Below are positions 4,586-5,448 of a stretch of DNA of 5,448 nucleotides, in pieces. The DNA is from Archangium sp. (GTDB taxonomy: Bacteria > Myxococcota > Myxococcia > Myxococcales > Myxococcaceae). A program made the translations under genes and the position numbers. The notes below the pieces were generated by a model. That model was not told the DNA's origin. It searched no databases and was given only the letters and a program-made list of their open reading frames with translations. The DNA lies in NCBI GenBank assembly GCA_016793525.1, contig JAEUJT010000095.1:1-5448 (forward strand), in the 5' to 3' direction. How positions within the stretch are numbered: the stretch's first letter is position 1; every line of letters begins with the position of its first letter.

Positions 4586-5448
4586 TCAGCGGGCCACGGC
4601 GTCGAGCACCTGGCCGCGGGCGGCCGCCGGGCTTGGGACCCCCAGCAGCGCGGCCATGGTCGGGGCCAGGTCGATGACCCGGGCGTCTCCAGCGCGGGTC
4701 TGCCGGAGCGCGCCGCCGAAGAACACGAGGGGAACCAGGCGATCGTACCCGTAGGCCGAGCCGTGATCGGTGGCATCACCGTACCCCCACATCATGTACG
4801 GCTGGGTCACCACGATGAAGTCGGGCGAGCGGCCCTCGTAGGCGCCGCGGCGGTACGGGTCGGATTCGGAGGCCGCGAGGACTTGTGGCAGCGGGAGGAG
4901 ATCGCGCACCCCGGGCACCTGCCGCGCCGCTTTTCGAAGCCGCTCTGCGATGCCGAGCACCTTGGCGCGAACCTCCGCTGGCGCCACGAGGCCCTGCGCC
5001 TTGGGGCCGATGAACCACGTCCCTGGCCCGAGCGCGGCCTCGGCTTCTTTCTTCACCGCGGCGAGCACCACCGAGGGGTCGACCGCACCCGACTCGAGGC
5101 GCTGGGCTCTCGTCAGCTCCGGGCGCGGCATGACCCCGTGATCCGACGTGAGCGCCACGACGTAGCGGCCCTTCCCCACCTGCGCATCGAGCGCCCGGAG
5201 GAGCCGGCCGATCTGCGCGTCGATGACTCGATAGTCGGCTGCGGATTTCGCCGAATCGGGGCCGAGCTGATGCCCGATGCGATCGTGCCCAGAGAAGCTC
5301 ACGACGAGGAGATCAGCGACCTCGTCACCTCCGAGCGAGTGCGCCTTCACCGCGTCGAGCGCCACGTCGACCACCCAGGTGTCGAGCAGCGGCTGGAGCA
5401 GCATGCGCTCGCCCCAGGGCTCGACGTCTTTCACGGGAGGCGGCGGGT
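4586..5448 (-). CDS. PafA-like alkaline phosphatase / type I phosphodiesterase, 5' end beyond the window
   Basis: The frame is open from the right edge to TGA 4586-4588, giving the C-terminal 286 residues or so of an alkaline phosphatase superfamily enzyme. Counting from the Val codon at 5434, all three late metal-binding motifs are present: SFSGHDRIGHQLGPDS (46-61) with Asp51 and His55, TSDHG (96-100) with Asp98 and His99, and DHGSAYGYDRLVPLVFFG (223-240) with His224. These match the Asp-x3-His, Asp-His and His zinc ligands of PafA-type phosphatases and nucleotide pyrophosphatase/phosphodiesterases. The end, VIDLAPTMAALLGVP (253-267), is the usual family C-terminus. The first metal Asp, the Thr/Ser nucleophile and any signal peptide lie outside the window, so monoesterase and diesterase activity cannot be told apart. 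GTG 5434 is not taken as the start because the coding frame continues upstream as Pro codons and the catalytic N-terminal half would be missing. Relatives are secreted or periplasmic. Confidence 0.92.
   Translation of the reverse strand, partial: PPPPVKDVEPWGERMLLQPLLDTWVVDVALDAVKAHSLGGDEVADLLVVSFSGHDRIGHQLGPDSAKSAADYRVIDAQIGRLLRALDAQVGKGRYVVALTSDHGVMPRPELTRAQRLESGAVDPSVVLAAVKKEAEAALGPGTWFIGPKAQGLVAPAEVRAKVLGIAERLRKAARQVPGVRDLLPLPQVLAASESDPYRRGAYEGRSPDFIVVTQPYMMWGYGDATDHGSAYGYDRLVPLVFFGGALRQTRAGDARVIDLAPTMAALLGVPSPAAARGQVLDAVAR

Noticed and set aside
4495..4779. Upstream extension of the S1-domain gene to 4779
   Set aside because: It lies largely inside the phosphatase C-terminus on the same strand in another frame, and its Trp/Pro/Arg-rich product is unlike the family.

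Overview
The window is GC-rich, densely coded bacterial DNA. The mix of genes (a secreted caspase-like protease, several lipoproteins, a multi-S1-domain RNA-binding protein, a PafA-like phosphatase) and the strong G/C third-position bias suggest a member of the Myxococcota (former Deltaproteobacteria). That placement is inference; the window holds no rRNA or marker gene that fixes it.

Layout. Positions 1-816 (minus, 3' end cut by the window edge) encode an exported caspase-family (peptidase C14) protein with its His/Cys dyad and an EF-hand-like loop. It is transcribed away from 898-1884 (plus), a 328-residue lipoprotein with TPR-like C-terminal repeats. The short divergent gap holds an inverted repeat that runs into the lipoprotein's ribosome binding site. 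A small lipoprotein with ten further cysteines follows at 1963-2304 (plus). The other half of the window is on the minus strand and reads right to left: a PafA-like alkaline phosphatase/phosphodiesterase (4586-5448, 5' end cut), a 600-residue protein with five S1 repeats (2692-4494), and, overlapping it by ATGA, a 128-codon thioredoxin-like lipoprotein (2309-2695). The two transcription directions converge at 2302-2311, where one 10-bp palindrome supplies both stop codons.

The most notable observation is in the thioredoxin-like lipoprotein. Its reading frame is interrupted by a single in-frame TGA (2564-2566) at the position of the first redox cysteine of a CxxC motif, so the protein reads U-R-V-C. 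The frame stays open on both sides, and the RNA just after the TGA can form a hairpin whose loop lies about 26 nt downstream, the geometry of a bacterial SECIS element. I read this as a candidate lipid-anchored selenoprotein with a UxxC active site. A standard gene caller would split it or drop it. The alternative is a Cys-to-stop nonsense mutation or a sequencing error.

There is no stretch over 300 bases without a gene. I saw no tRNA, rRNA, CRISPR array, insertion sequence or clear intrinsic terminator.
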